A DNA stretch of 64,000 nucleotides from Toxorhynchites rutilus septentrionalis (lineage: Eukaryota > Arthropoda > Insecta > Diptera > Culicidae), in the NCBI RefSeq assembly GCF_029784135.1, contig NC_073745.1:76937569-77001568 (forward strand), read 5' to 3'. Each line of letters starts with the position of its first letter. Position 1 is the stretch's first letter. The position numbers were made by a program, and so were the translations under genes. The notes under the pieces are model-generated. The model was not told the DNA's origin, ran no database searches, and saw only the letters and a program-made list of their open reading frames with translations. Below, piece after piece: positions 46,123 to 58,154 of the stretch.

Positions 46123-47869
46123 TCTATATGTATATATAAATGGATTTATGTCTGTCTGTCTGTCTGCCTGTCTGATTCTTATGGACTCGGAAACTACTGA
46201 ACCGATTAACATGAAAATTGGTATGTAGGGGTTTTTAGGGTCGGGGAAGGTTTTAGTTATAGTTTGAGACCCCTCCCCCTCTCTAAGAAGGGGCTGCCAT
46301 ACAAATCAAACACAAATTTCTACAGAATTTATCACGCAAATGAAACCAAATTAGGCATATTGAGGTCTTAGGGTGCAATAAATGTTTCTATGGTAGGTAG
46401 ACTATCCACCCCCTTCTCTAAGGGGGGCTGCCATAGAAATGAAACACAAATTTCTGCATTAATCGAGAATAAATCAAGCAAATGAAACCAAATTGTGCAT
46501 ATTGAGGTTTTAGGGTGCAATAAATGTTTCTATGATGGTTAGACTCTTCAGCCCCCTCCCTTAAGGGTGGGAGGGAGGTGTGGTTGTCTACCGTACAAAT
46601 GAAATACAAATTTCTGCATAACTCGAGAACTAATCAAGCAAATAGAACCAAATTAGGCATATGGAGGTTTTAGGGTGCAATGAATGTTTCTATGGTGGTG
46701 CCCGTGCCAACACAGTGGTCAATTTGAAAAGAACCATTCTCCGGGGATATGGCAGAGGTTTCCGAAGGAGCAAATGTGATCTCCACCTCCGTTTCTAAGG
46801 GGGCTGCCATACAAATGAAACACAAATTTCTGCATTACTCGAGAATTAATCAAGCAAATAAAACCAAATTGGGCATATTGAGGTTTTGGGTGCAATGAAT
46901 GTTTCTATGATGGTTAGACTCTCCAGCCCCCTCCCTAAGGTGGGGGGGGGGGGTGGTCTGCCATACAAATGAAACACAAATTTCTGCATAACTCGAGAAC
47001 TAATCAAGCAAATGGAACCAAATTAGGCATATGGAAGTTTTAGGGTGCAATAAATGTTTCTATGGTGGTTAGACTCTCCTCCCGCTCTCTAAGGAAGGGT
47101 CTGTCATACAAATGAAACACAAATTTCTGTATAACTCGAAAACTAATCAAGCACAATTTGGGATGTGAGAGTTTTTGGGTATAAGAAATGTTTCCATAAT
47201 GGTATGACACCCCTCCCTCCTCTGGAATGGAGAGGGGGTCCCATAAAAATATTACACATATTTCAACCAAAAATATTCCAACCAAACATGACAATTGAAA
47301 ATTTTCGGAAAACTCTGAAGGAAAAGGGGAAAATTCGGAAAATTAAAATCCCATATGTTCTACAATTACATAGTGACAAGTGCTGTTAGTCCACTTGATG
47401 TTTGCGCTAGCGGAATTGATCTTTGTTCGAAACTGGAATTGGATTTTAATGTGATAAAACGCACTTCTATGTCTTCCTCTATCTATACCAAAAAAAGGAT
47501 CGTCGGATGTGTTGATAAGAGCAGAGCTCGAGGAAGGAATCGTCCGATGTAGGACTGTATTTATTCTGTCATATTTTCTGTATAAAACATTTATTCCATG
47601 TAACGGAGAAACATGTTATTTGCAAGTGGTTGAAAAATCTTGAACGAGAATTGTGTCTGAAAATAAGCTGATATTTTAACGATGAGTTTTGTTGGACTAC
47701 TAGGAATTATAAAAAAAGTAAATTCAAAGAGGTCGAATAGAAGATCAATCAATGGACAGTTCTTCGATTGGACCCATGAACTTGCTCATAGTAAGAAAAC
47801 GTAAATGTTTGAAGGTATTGATAACAAAATACAAATTTTTGGCGGGACGAAGTTAGCTGGATCAGCTAC
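46123..47869 (+). mobile_element. Helitron-like element with ~140-bp internal units
   Basis: The start is TCTATATGTATATATAAATG after an A, followed by GTCTGTCTGTCTGCCTGTCT. The end is GTTAGCTGGATCAGCTAC before a T, with CTAG changed to CTAC. Six internal units share GCCATACAAATGAAACACAA and TTTTAGGGTGCAATRAATG. The 3' module (47500-47869) matches 38660-38928. One unit is broken by an 81-base foreign segment. No coding capacity is seen. Confidence 0.6.
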
Positions 47870-48400
47870 TAAATTATAAATGAAGCATTTTCTTCAAAAA
47901 AACTCGGTATTTATTAGTAGAATGTATTATTAGGTTGCTAAAAGAGTAGTTCAAACTGACCTGAAACACCTATTCAACCCTCCATATTTCCCAGATATCG
48001 TCCTCACGGCTACCATTTGATCTGATCGATTACGGATGGTCTACCCCGTTCGGTTCATAGGGACTGACGTTGAACTTTTCGCGAGAATAACGTTGATCAA
48101 TGAGACCGACAGTTACAAAACAAAGAAATATGAAAAAATTATTGTTTTCGAATTTTCTACGATATGCGACTCCTTTCTAGTTGAATTTTTGACAATTTTT
48201 TATACGGTGAATATGTTTGGGAGCGGGGATCGACACTGATATTGTGTAAATGCTCTGGATGATGGCTGAATAGAAAGCGCAGCAAGAACAATTCGGAGCT
48301 CAACGTGTTAATACTTGATTCATTTACGCCTATACCTAACAAAGTGTCGAATAGTGTTCATTAACAAATTAGCGACAATGTTGACACCTCAAAACTATCG
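47870..48400. other. AT-rich spacer, no gene seen
   Basis: Only short frames are present, without domains. Confidence 0.3.
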
Positions 48401-49560
48401 CACAATTTTCTCAATTTCCTAATAATCCAAGATTCCACTCCAAGTCACACGTCAAGCGCCCCTCGTCTTTCCCGTCACAGGTAGTGCGGGAAACTCGATG
48501 TTTACACAGTGTTCCGCACTTGGACTTACGACAATCACTTGAAGTATTTTTTTTTTTCATTTCTCTCGTTCTGTTTTTGAACTCTCTCCCTCCGTCGTTC
48601 AAACCGGATCAGACCTAACCGAAATCCCACTGCTGTCCATGGTGAGTGGCCACAGCAGCAGCAACAGCATCAGCACAACTTCACCCATCAAAGCCGCACA
48701 GAACCCGGATAGTGCGATTCAACCCACTAACCGATCCGATTGGATCGTGCGCCCGGTCTTCAGGGCTGCTATCGTGTGCAACTTCATCATCGTCATCGAG
48801 TTGGAACATAAATAACATAAATTTCATAAATGTTTATGTTTTCTGCAAGATATGATAGATGTTCTCTGCGTTTGCGATCTTCTTTTTTCCTGTCTTCCTG
48901 CCCCCTCCCACGGCCCACTGCATGCCCATTGGACGCCGAGACAAGTTGGATCCGTGAGTCGAACTCCTCCGCGCTTTGCTCTGTGGCAGATCGTGATCGT
49001 CGTGTGTGACTGTTGGACACTTGATTATGCTCAACGGTCGACAGTCGGTTTGCTCGTTGGCGAACTTCGAGCCGGAATGGATGGGAACTGGGTGGCCGCC
49101 CGATGGGGACAGAGCGCGCGGAGTGGTGGCTGGCGATCCTGGACCAACAACGTTCGGAATTCATAAATATATAAATGAGATGGGAATCTCGGCGCTCGTC
49201 GTTCGGGATGGCTGGGATGCCTCCCGCCGGTAGCACGCATTGTTATGACAACAATTCCGGCCCCGCCAATTTTGTGATGTGGTCCAGGATCGGTCATAAA
49301 GCGAAGCTCGCGTCCAAGAAATGATGGAATATTAATAATTGTGATATGATTCGGGAATTTTTGGTCAGCCCTTTTCATCCCGGGGACGGGAACTCGAATT
49401 CGTATTTTTGATGCGAAGATGGCTCATCAGAGGGTAGAGAGAGAGAACGCTGTCATGAACAATTGAATGCGATTGCGGAGGAACAGTATGTGACTGGTAT
49501 GGATTTTTGGGAATTTTAATTCGACAACTGATTCCGTACAAATTTAATGCTTCAGGTGGT
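48401..49560. other. GC-richer unique island, possible first exon
   Basis: At 48639-48647 CCATGGTGAGTGG contains an ATG in a good initiation context immediately followed by GTGAGT, a strong splice-donor match. A CAGCAGCAACAGCATCAG tract follows. Read without splicing, the ATG opens a 58-codon frame ending in a hydrophobic segment (AAIVCNFIIVIEL). Either could be chance. Overlapping frames at 48793-49378 have no recognised domain. Confidence 0.3.
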
Positions 49561-51280
49561 CGATGAATTATTCATCGGAGATATTTTGAAATTATTATGA
49601 GCACAGTTCGCAAAGGGGAAACTCATAAACCTATTGTGAGAAAACGGTTTGGTGGTTCACTTTGCGAAAAATGAGGAGGCAATTTGATGTTAGTAGTAGG
49701 AAAACGCATTGCGTAGGATCAAACATAGAGCCATTTGAAAAGTATGTCTTAATGGTTAATTATGTACCCATCATTCTCAATTCGGTGTATATAAACATAT
49801 TCACTTATTTGGCTTCGATCGTTTTGAAAGAAACGTTAAAACTATTATTACGAATATATGGCAATGATTATCCCTTACATATTACAATCCCATATGTACT
49901 GATATGCACATAACCCGTAGTGATTCGGAAAATCTCTCCGATCCATTCCGTTCTATTTGCCGTAATATTCACACCACACCCATCTGAAACGCTTTTGCTG
50001 TGCTCTCAAGAGGGGTTGTTTTTTATGCTGAATCTCACCCTCTTCAATGCTTCTGTCAAGAAAGGTTCACTTTCGGTCAACGCTTGGAAACTCCGCCTTC
50101 CTCTGCTGAGTCCTGGATTCTTGGTATGAGATTATTAACTTATCAAATTGTTAGATTGTTTATTAGAAATAGAAAAAGGCAAAACAGCACCGCTCACTCC
50201 GCGTTATAGTAAACAAGGATAACTAATTTCTCTACCACTATCCCCTGGCCTTGGTGGTTATCACTTTGCAAGGATGCAAGGATACCTTCCTCCGGGTCTG
50301 AGAGCTTGACCACTTCTTATTAACATCAGTGAAACAAAACGTCTTCGCCAGACAAACTGTCGGCGGTTTCTCAGCGGAAAATGCGATCGGAAAACTCATC
50401 CTCGCCGTGACTGACCACTTGTTGATACATTCCGTTTTCCACCTACAGCAGAGTTCTGGCTTCCCGTTACGAAGGATTCCGTCGGTCCGCGAAGAAAACG
50501 CGCTAGAAAATCGTTTGGGTAAAATAGTCACGTACTCATTTTTCACCCCTCAGGCGATGAACAAACCGTTATCCTTTCCCAGACCCCGAATATCATTATT
50601 CCTATCCCCTCACGAAACGTGTATACAAATTCGAGTCTGTTTGCTTTATGGCGACCCTTCCTACTCCAACGAAACATTAGCAGAAGAAAAAATATTCACT
50701 GGTCAGTTTCGCCCACTAGCAGCGAGGCGAAAGTGGTCAGACCAGTGTCCCTTCTTTTGACGCGTGAAGAAAATGCTTTCCTTACAGTCATGGACTCTCC
50801 ATACCGTCTCATTAGATTTCTAATCTAGCCCTGTGCCGGCCACGGCCGGTGGTCGGTTCGCGGTCCGGGAAATTGCCACGTGTGTTATTTCTTTTTTCCT
50901 AGGGCGCACATAGTTTTGCCAATGGACTCGCGGACCCGCTTTGTGTATTGTTATTATTATTCAATGTAGATTTTTGTTTGCGGCAGTTCGAAGAACGACG
51001 ATTAGAAGTAACGAGTAGAGCGGAGTAAGCCGGTAAGGACGAAAGGATATAGAAGAGAAGCAGTCGCTTCTCAAGGAGAAGCATAGTGTTTATGGGGATT
51101 AAATGTTATTGGTCATCAGGAAATGCTTCGAATGTTTGAAGAGAATCTTGTATTATTGATGTAGATTTTATCACTGTTCGTTTGTTCTCCAATTTGTAAT
51201 TAATTGTGGGATCGTGATGTGTGAGGCCGCGATAGCATTGCGGAACTAATTTCCACCATCAGTTTTTCACTTAAGGGGGG
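49561..51280. other. Unique sequence, no gene proven
   Basis: The plus frame 50329-50760 (143 residues) and the minus frame 50238-50546 overlap. I recognise neither. CGGCCACGGCCGGTGGTCGG at about 50836 is a GC-rich palindrome-like stretch. No repeats of the window occur here. Confidence 0.3.
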
Positions 51281-52420
51281 ACCCCTGTCCGGAAGGTCGG
51301 AAAATAATGAATTTTCGTGGATTTTTTTTCGGATGTTACGAATAAAGTGAAGTTTCCGTGTACTTTGGTTATTGTTTAAGAAATATTTGAAGATGAAGTT
51401 TCTATTTTTTTGAGTGCACGAATAATGATTATGACGCTGTTGACAGCTGAATGCGTAGATGCTGTCTGAAAATCGGTACCTTGCTGGTGGTATGTCGTAG
51501 AAGTGTCGTAGAACAAATTCCAATGAATATTTTGAAACTTTAGGACAATACCTAAAGCGTTACATAGGGATTTTTGATGATTCGAAAAATCGCCAAAACG
51601 GCGGCCATTTTTGTTAAAAATGAGATATTCTTCATGAAAAATCTCTAAATAGTGATTTTTAAAAAATCGAAAAAATGAGATATCAAGAAACGGCTATGTA
51701 ACGCCTTAGATAATTCATTTTTACAGGGTGATAAAAAAATTCAGCCAAATCTGTTGAGTAGATCCTGAGATATCGATACCACGAGTTGAAATAACATGGT
51801 TTCGAGAAAAACGCGTTTTTAAATTCGTACAGCAATACTATATCCCTTGAGGTGACTTCAAACTTTTGGCTGTAACTTTCCAACGAAATCAAATATCAAA
51901 AATTTCTTTAAGGACGACTTTTCTTAGGGTATAAGCTTCTTATTACTTCGAATATTTCTTTAAAATGCATCGAAATTAAAAAAAAACCCTTAGGTAGTAA
52001 GTTTTGGTGATCCTAAATAAGGGCCGATGGTTAAAGGATTTTATGGAAGCAACTGAAGATCGATTCATTCATTGTTTTTCTCGCCAGAAAAGAACAAAAG
52101 CTGACAATATGTCGTTAATTGTGTCCTTACTGCCAATGCATGTGTACTGTATTCAGCCTTTTGACGTGGGACTACGTCTAACCGGAGTATATGGGGGGTA
52201 AAATGAAAAACTAAACACAGAACATGCAGGAAAAAATGAAAGATTCCGAATGCTTATAACTCGAACATTTCTTACTGGATGGGAAAGATGTTTGCATCAA
52301 TTGATAGGGAATATTTCTACGCTTTCATCGCAATTAATAAAATGTTATTTTTCATTAGATAAACAATTGAATAACTGTAAAATGTTAAGCGTTGGCTAAA
52401 CGCCCTAACTGCCTCGTTTT
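51281..52420. other. Spacer with a palindromic motif copy
   Basis: TTGACGTGGGACTACGTC at 52161-52178 is one of the recurring motif copies. AAGGGGGGACCCCTGTCCGG at 51273-51292 looks like a transposon end, but I find no partner. The intervening DNA is AT-rich. Confidence 0.3.
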
Positions 52421-52429
52421 GATTGGCCC

Positions 52430-52935
52430 GATTTACGGTTTCCCTAATACAGCCTTCAAAACCAAGCAACCTTGGAGAAATCGGCATTGCAAATACATGG
52501 AAGTCGGGGGTATTTTTGTTTCGACAGAAATGTGTTACCCCAACACAGACTTCAGAACCAAGGTGTCTGAGGAAGTTGGCATTACGAATTCATACAAGTC
52601 GGGGGCATTTTTGTTCCGGCTGAAATGTGTTTGCCCAACACAGACTTCAAAACCAAGATGTCTGGGGAAATCGGCTTTGCAAATAAATGCAAACTGCGAG
52701 TACTTTTGTACTCGCTTGCCTTTGTGCAAACTAGAATATGTTTCCTTAACACGGTTTCCTAAACTAAGGAACCTAGGAAAAATCGTGCAGACACTAGAGG
52801 CGAATGAACTTTCATTTAAATCCTCTATAGTATAAAATCCGCTATAGTATAAAAAGTAGAAGTTGAAGTTGTTGATTCATGCAAGCCGGAGGTACTTCTG
52901 CACCTGCATGTTTTTTGCACTCCGAAAAGTGTTTT
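52430..52935. repeat. ~100-bp minisatellite, about five units
   Basis: Units share AACACAGACTTCARAACCAAG, TCTGGGGAAATCGGCATTGC and AAGTCGGGGGTATTTTTGTT. Recurrences are near 52440, 52545, 52640, 52745 and 52930, and the outermost units are more diverged. The open frames across it shift from unit to unit because the period is not a multiple of three, so I do not regard it as coding. Confidence 0.7.
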
Positions 52936-53481
52936 TCTAACACGGATTACAAGAACGGGTACGAACATAACGCTTTGGCTCAATTATTCAAGATTGCATC
53001 GAAGGATATGCCCTCATATCTTCAGCTCACTGAAATGATTGCTAAGCTAAGGTGGTCCCACGTCAACCTTGAAGTTATATCATAGATATAACCCACCCAT
53101 TTTTTTTTTAATTTATTCTGAGGTCAATGAAATGGGAGCGAAGTCTCCATTGAAAGATGATAAGGAATTTAGGCGACCCAAGTCGCCAAGATGACGTGAT
53201 GCTGGTCGAATTACAAAAAGTTACCCCATAAAAATGTTTACCACCTCGAAAAAACAGCATATGCCAAATATCAGCTCAACCGGACTTAAGAGAGAGAGGC
53301 GCAAAGCGGTCAACATTTTTACATTCGGAAAGGGTTTGCCAATTTGTTTGATAGAACGAATTATTGCACACAATTTTGTGTTGTATACAACATTCATGGG
53401 GATGAAGTTGAAAGAAAGAATGTATAATACATGATTTACCATCGCATCCGCTCGCAAAACATACCTCTTTTATTTGTTAAA
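52936..53481. other. Spacer with a short dispersed repeat
   Basis: The part at about 53256-53316 is an inverted copy of 44246-44305 (GACCGCTTTGCGCC in reverse complement). GGCGACCCAAGTCGCC at about 53172-53187 is a small hairpin. No gene is seen. Confidence 0.35.
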
Positions 53482-54858
53482 CTAGCTGACCCGGCAAACT
53501 TCGTCCCGCCCAACATTTGTTTTTTTTATCAATACCTTCAAACATTCACGTTTTCTTACTAAGCGCAAGTGTCATTGATTGATTTTCTAATCGAACCTGT
53601 TGAATTTATCTTTTACTAAAAAAATCCTAGTACTTCTACCAAAACTCATCATTATAATATCAAATTATTTTCAGACGCAGACCCCTCCCTCTTTTTCCCT
53701 TTAGAGAGGGGGGAGGAGTGTCTATTAACCATAGAAACGTTTCGTGCCCCCTAAAATCTTCACATGCCAAATTTGGCTCCATTTACTTGATTAGTTTTCG
53801 AGTTATGCAGAAATTTGTTTTTCATTTGTATGACAGCCCACCCTAAGAGAGGGAGGAGAAGTATCTAACCACCATAGAATCATTTATTGCACCCTAAAAC
53901 CTCCAGATGCCAAATTTGGTTTCGTTTGCTTGATTAATTCTAGAGTAATGCATAAATTTGTGTTTCATTTGTATGGCAGCCTCCCTTAGAGAAGGGGGTG
54001 GAGTATCTAGCCACCATAGAAACAATTATTGCATCCTTAAACCTCCAGATGCCTAATACGGTTGCATTTGCTTGATTAATTCTCGAGTGATGTAGAAATT
54101 TGTGTTTCATTTGTATGGTAGCCCCCCCCCCCTTAGAGAGGGGGGCGGAGTGTCTAATTACCATAGAAACATTTATTGCACCCTAAAAGCTCCAGATGCC
54201 TGATTTGCTTGATTAATTCTTGAGTAATGTAGAAATTTGTGTTTCATTTGTATGGCAGCCCCCTTAGAGAGGAGGGGGGGGGGGGGTTTCTTACCACCAT
54301 AGAAACATTTATTGCACCCTATAACCTCCAAATGCCTAATGTGGTTCCATTCGATTGATTAATTCTCGAGTAATGCTGAAATTTGTGTTTCATTTGTATG
54401 GCATCCCCCCCTTAGAGAGGGGGGTGGAGTGTCTAACCACCATAGAAACATTTATTGCACCCTAGAACCTCCAAATGCCTAATGTGGTTTCATTTGATTG
54501 ATTAATTCTCGAGTAATGCTGAAATTTGAGTTTCATTTGTATGGCAGCTCCCCCTTAGAGAGAGGGGTGGAGTGTCTAACCACCATAGAAACATTTATTT
54601 CACACTAAAACCTTCACATGCCTAATTTAGTTCCATTTGCGTGATTAATTCTCGAGTAATGCAGAAATTTGTGTTTCATTTGTATGGCAGCCCCCCTTTA
54701 GAGAGGGGGAGGGGTCTTAAACTATCATGAAAAACTTCCCCGGCCCCAAAAACCCCTACATACCAAGTTTCATGTCGATCGGCTCAGTAGTTTCCGAGTC
54801 CATAAGAATTAGGCAGACAGACAGACAGACAGAAATCCATTTTTATATATATAGAAGA
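53482..54858 (-). mobile_element. Helitron-like element with seven ~142-bp units
   Basis: On the minus strand it starts TCTTCTATATATATAAAAAT after an A, runs through TTTCTGTCTGTCTGTCTGTC, and ends TTGCCGGGTCAGCTAG before a T. Seven units spaced 137-146 bases carry CATTTGTATGGCAGCC (plus-strand sense), near 53824, 53966, 54108, 54245, 54391, 54533 and 54678. Each unit has a C-run next to TTAGAGAGGGG. The ends are the most complete of this family in the window. No Rep/helicase gene is present. Confidence 0.65.
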
Positions 54859-56340
54859 TTGCTAACTTGTTTTAATATTTCCACTGTCTCAGGTGAAAAA
54901 AATGTTGGATAAATTTTCCACCTAATGGTATATATTATAACAAATAACTTATGAACGATTCTGCGTAATATGTATTTGAAAACTACTAATAAACGTTACA
55001 TTTTTCGTAGAGTGACCCCCCTATATAGAGATCAAAGACGTAGTCCTACGTCAAAATATTTCTGTGTTGCTTTGAATTCATTTTTTGGCCTATCTCGTGT
55101 ATGTGTTATCGTGAAAATTGAAAAACGTCGTCACGGGTTTTTTTTTTCTCTCATTGAACTATAATTAAATATGATTGTTGATGAAACCTAGGTTGAGTCT
55201 TAACAGAAAATGTGAAAAATTCCGCTAATCAAATTATCACATAATTAACATAATAAACATTTAATAAACAATTTGCGAGTTTTTAAGAAAAAGCTCCTTT
55301 CCCTCCTCAATAATTAACAAAAAATAAATTGCATATAAATTAGAAAATGTCCGATCTTATCTAACGATATCAATGCCAGGACATGAATAGCTGTGAAGCT
55401 GCCTATGTTTGTTGGGTGTCAGCTAACACTCAATGCTGTTCTTGATACCGCTAAACGAAAGAGCGAAAGAACTGTTCAATAGAACTGGTTCATTTAGGTG
55501 AACGGTTGGGGACTAAGCCGTTCAGCAAAGTGAACTGCTTTGTCCATCTCTGTTCCATGGTCTAATTTCTTTCTTCATTCTTACATGTTTTTTCGTGACG
55601 GACAAGGAGGATCGGTGCATATTAAAAATTATTCTACTTGACAGTCCTACGTCAAGTTTCCGTCCGTGCCTCTAGCCACAGACCTTTCTACTTTTATGAA
55701 CTAATGTGCTATCCTGTTAGAACAATTATCACGATGGATTCGGTGCAAAAACGGCAGTAAATGATTCAGTAGTACTTGCTTGAACTCCTGGCTGTTTATT
55801 CGTGTTGATGAAAAATCTGAATTAGCCTGAGACAGACCCCCAAATTATCGAATTTCCGCCCCCAAAGTTGCGGATTTGAAATTAACGTCACTGTTTCAGG
55901 TGATTTTCTCTGATGCAAGCGAAAATCAATCTGGATAGTATTGTTTCGTACTAAAGGAACTCTCGCTTCTTTGGAAACGATAGTTACGAATCGTTCATTC
56001 TGAGAGTACACATAGTATTCTGTATTTATGGTATAATTTGCGATAAAGTGCTCCTCTAATTTACTCCAAATTTTGATCGATCTAAAAAAACCGATGAATT
56101 TATAAATATGAAACGTTCACCGGTGTTTTGAGGATACATTGAGCTAAAAATTTCGAACTTTCGAATTTATATTTGTAAAATTAAAGATTATCTTCTAAAA
56201 TACTACAAAACACCTGTTATTGGCTCTTTTAGTAAATCGACGCGAAAAGTTTGAATAAAATTGTTTTGGTCAAAAAATAGATTAACCTTATAAGAGTTTT
56301 TTTTTACAACTTTAACATTGAATCGTTTAATAAAATATAA
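54859..56340. other. Spacer with two palindromic motif copies
   Basis: GACGTAGTCCTACGTCA lies at 55037-55053 and AGTCCTACGTCA at about 55643-55654. A 71-residue minus frame at 55796-56011 has no recognised domain. Nothing else is visible. Confidence 0.35.
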
Positions 56341-56369
56341 TAAGGTTTGTATGTTTGTAACATGTTTGT

Positions 56370-57350
56370 CTGTAGCACTTTACTACATTGATAGAAATTT
56401 GAACCCCTTTCTGTTGACTGATTGATCTGAAATTTGGAACACACCTTTATCTCTGCAGTCATTATAAAACTGCGTATTCCATGATTTTAAAAATCCAAGA
56501 TTGCGGCCACTACAAAATGGCGGATTACATATTTTTTCAAAACCCCATCAATATTGATTTTTCCCAAACTCCATCAATATGGGTATCAAATGAAAGGGAT
56601 TGACAAGTAGAACAATGTTATTCATGAGGAATGCAAATCCAAAATGGACGCCTCCATAAAATGACGGATTACATATTTTTTCAAAACCCCATCAATATGG
56701 GTATCAAATGAAAAGGATTGACTAGTAAAAGTTACTTAGGAAAAACGCAAATCCAAAATGGCCGCCAAAACAAAATTGCGGATTACATGTTTTCTCAAAA
56801 CCCCATCAATATGGGTATCAAATAAAAGGACTTGACTAGTAGAACACAGTTATACATGAGAAATGCAAATCCAAAATGACCGCCACCACAAAATGGCGGA
56901 TTACATTTTCTCATTTTTTCACCCCATCAATATGGGTATCAAGTGAAGGAGCTTAACCAGTAGATCACAGCTATTTATGGAAAATTCAAATTCAAGATGG
57001 CCGCTGTAACAAAATAGCCAGTTACTTTTTTAAACGGTTTCATTCAACTTGACCTGTTTGTATGTCTGTAGGGTTGTCCCACATTAATAAAAATTTGACC
57101 CCGTTCCCTTTGACTTATTGACCTGAAATTTGGAACACACCTTTCTCTCTGCTGTCATTATAATGCTGTGTATTATATTATCTTGAAAAATCCAATGCGG
57201 CCATCCGTAAAAAATGGTTGAATGGCTTGACTTGGAGAACACATTACATTATGAACAACATAAATTCAAAAAGATGTATGTATTTTTTGTAATTCTCTCA
57301 ATATCGTTATCGAATGAAATGATTTGACTAATAGAATGCAGTACATCATC
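56370..57350. repeat. ~117-bp tandem array, second site
   Basis: Units with CAATATGGGTATCAAATGAAAGG and CAAAATGGCGGATTACATAT recur near 56576, 56694, 56810 and 56929. The flanks at 56395-56450 and 57085-57140 (GACCCCGTTC, TTGGAACACACCTTT) are direct copies of each other and match 17310-17370 in the pogo-like element. This indicates the same element family with a lost or hidden border. Confidence 0.7.
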
Positions 57351-57475
57351 AAAATATTCCGAAGAAAATTGGGTAATAAAAATAAAAATAAAATGAATGG
57401 TTTTATTGCACAGAAGTATACTAATTATACAGATAATGTACTAAAAACTAGAAAATAAAAAAGTAAAAAAAATAT

Positions 57476-57756
57476 GTTAAACGATTCGATGTACTAAAAG
57501 CTAGAAAATAATTAGGCAAGTAGCAGTTTGTAGTTATCACATCCCTTCCTTCATTAATCTAGGGCAATAATGAGACTTAAATAAAATCTGGGGCACGTCG
57601 GATTTCCATTATCCACAGTTAGTTGTTTCATCATATGCCCCACGATTTTATGTTAGTCTCATCATTGCCCTAGAATCATGAAGGAAGGGATGTGATAGCT
57701 ACTAACTGCTACTTGCCTAGTTATTTTATAGCCTTTAGTACATCGAACCGTTTAAC
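57476..57756. repeat. Large imperfect hairpin, ~120-bp arms
   Basis: The left arm (57476-57595) and right arm (57636-57756) are inverted copies at roughly 90% identity by eye, with a 40-base loop. Arms begin GTTAAACGATTCGATGTACT and contain ATCACATCCCTTCCTTCAT. A transcript would fold into a long double-stranded stem. It may be a foldback MITE (GTTAAAC ends) or a source of small RNAs. No terminal target duplication is certain. Confidence 0.8.
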
Positions 57757-58154
57757 TTAAAAAGTTTTTTTCTCCTTTTTTTATTGATTACTACAGTTTA
57801 TTCATTCCTAAACTACCGACGATTCAGGAATTCAAAAAAAGCCATCCAGGAAAGTCACCGTCGCAGTTGTTGATGTGCGTAATTTATAACTCCTTTTATA
57901 TTTTTCAGAAATGAGAAAAATACAAATAAAAAAATAAATTATTTCAAAATATAGTTCTTTCCACAAAGTTTTTCAGATTTGTTTGTTTGAATAAACAAAG
58001 TTTTTGAACTTTTAGAAAAAAAAACAGGTTCACGTAGAAAAAATAGATTGAAATTATGTTTACAAAAAATTCAGAAGAAGAAAACAACAAAAAAACTCCT
58101 TTTCAATTTCTACAATCGGTTGCATATTTGTGCGAAGCAAGATCATACTAACAA
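57757..58154. other. AT-rich spacer, no gene seen
   Basis: No repeat or domain is recognised. Confidence 0.3.

Noticed and set aside
51273..51300. Transposon end at GGGGGGACCCCTGTCCGG
   Set aside because: It looks like an inverted terminus, but I found no matching second end within the window.
52392..52835. A real 147-residue protein
   Set aside because: The frame crosses several minisatellite units, and the unit sequence changes frame along it.
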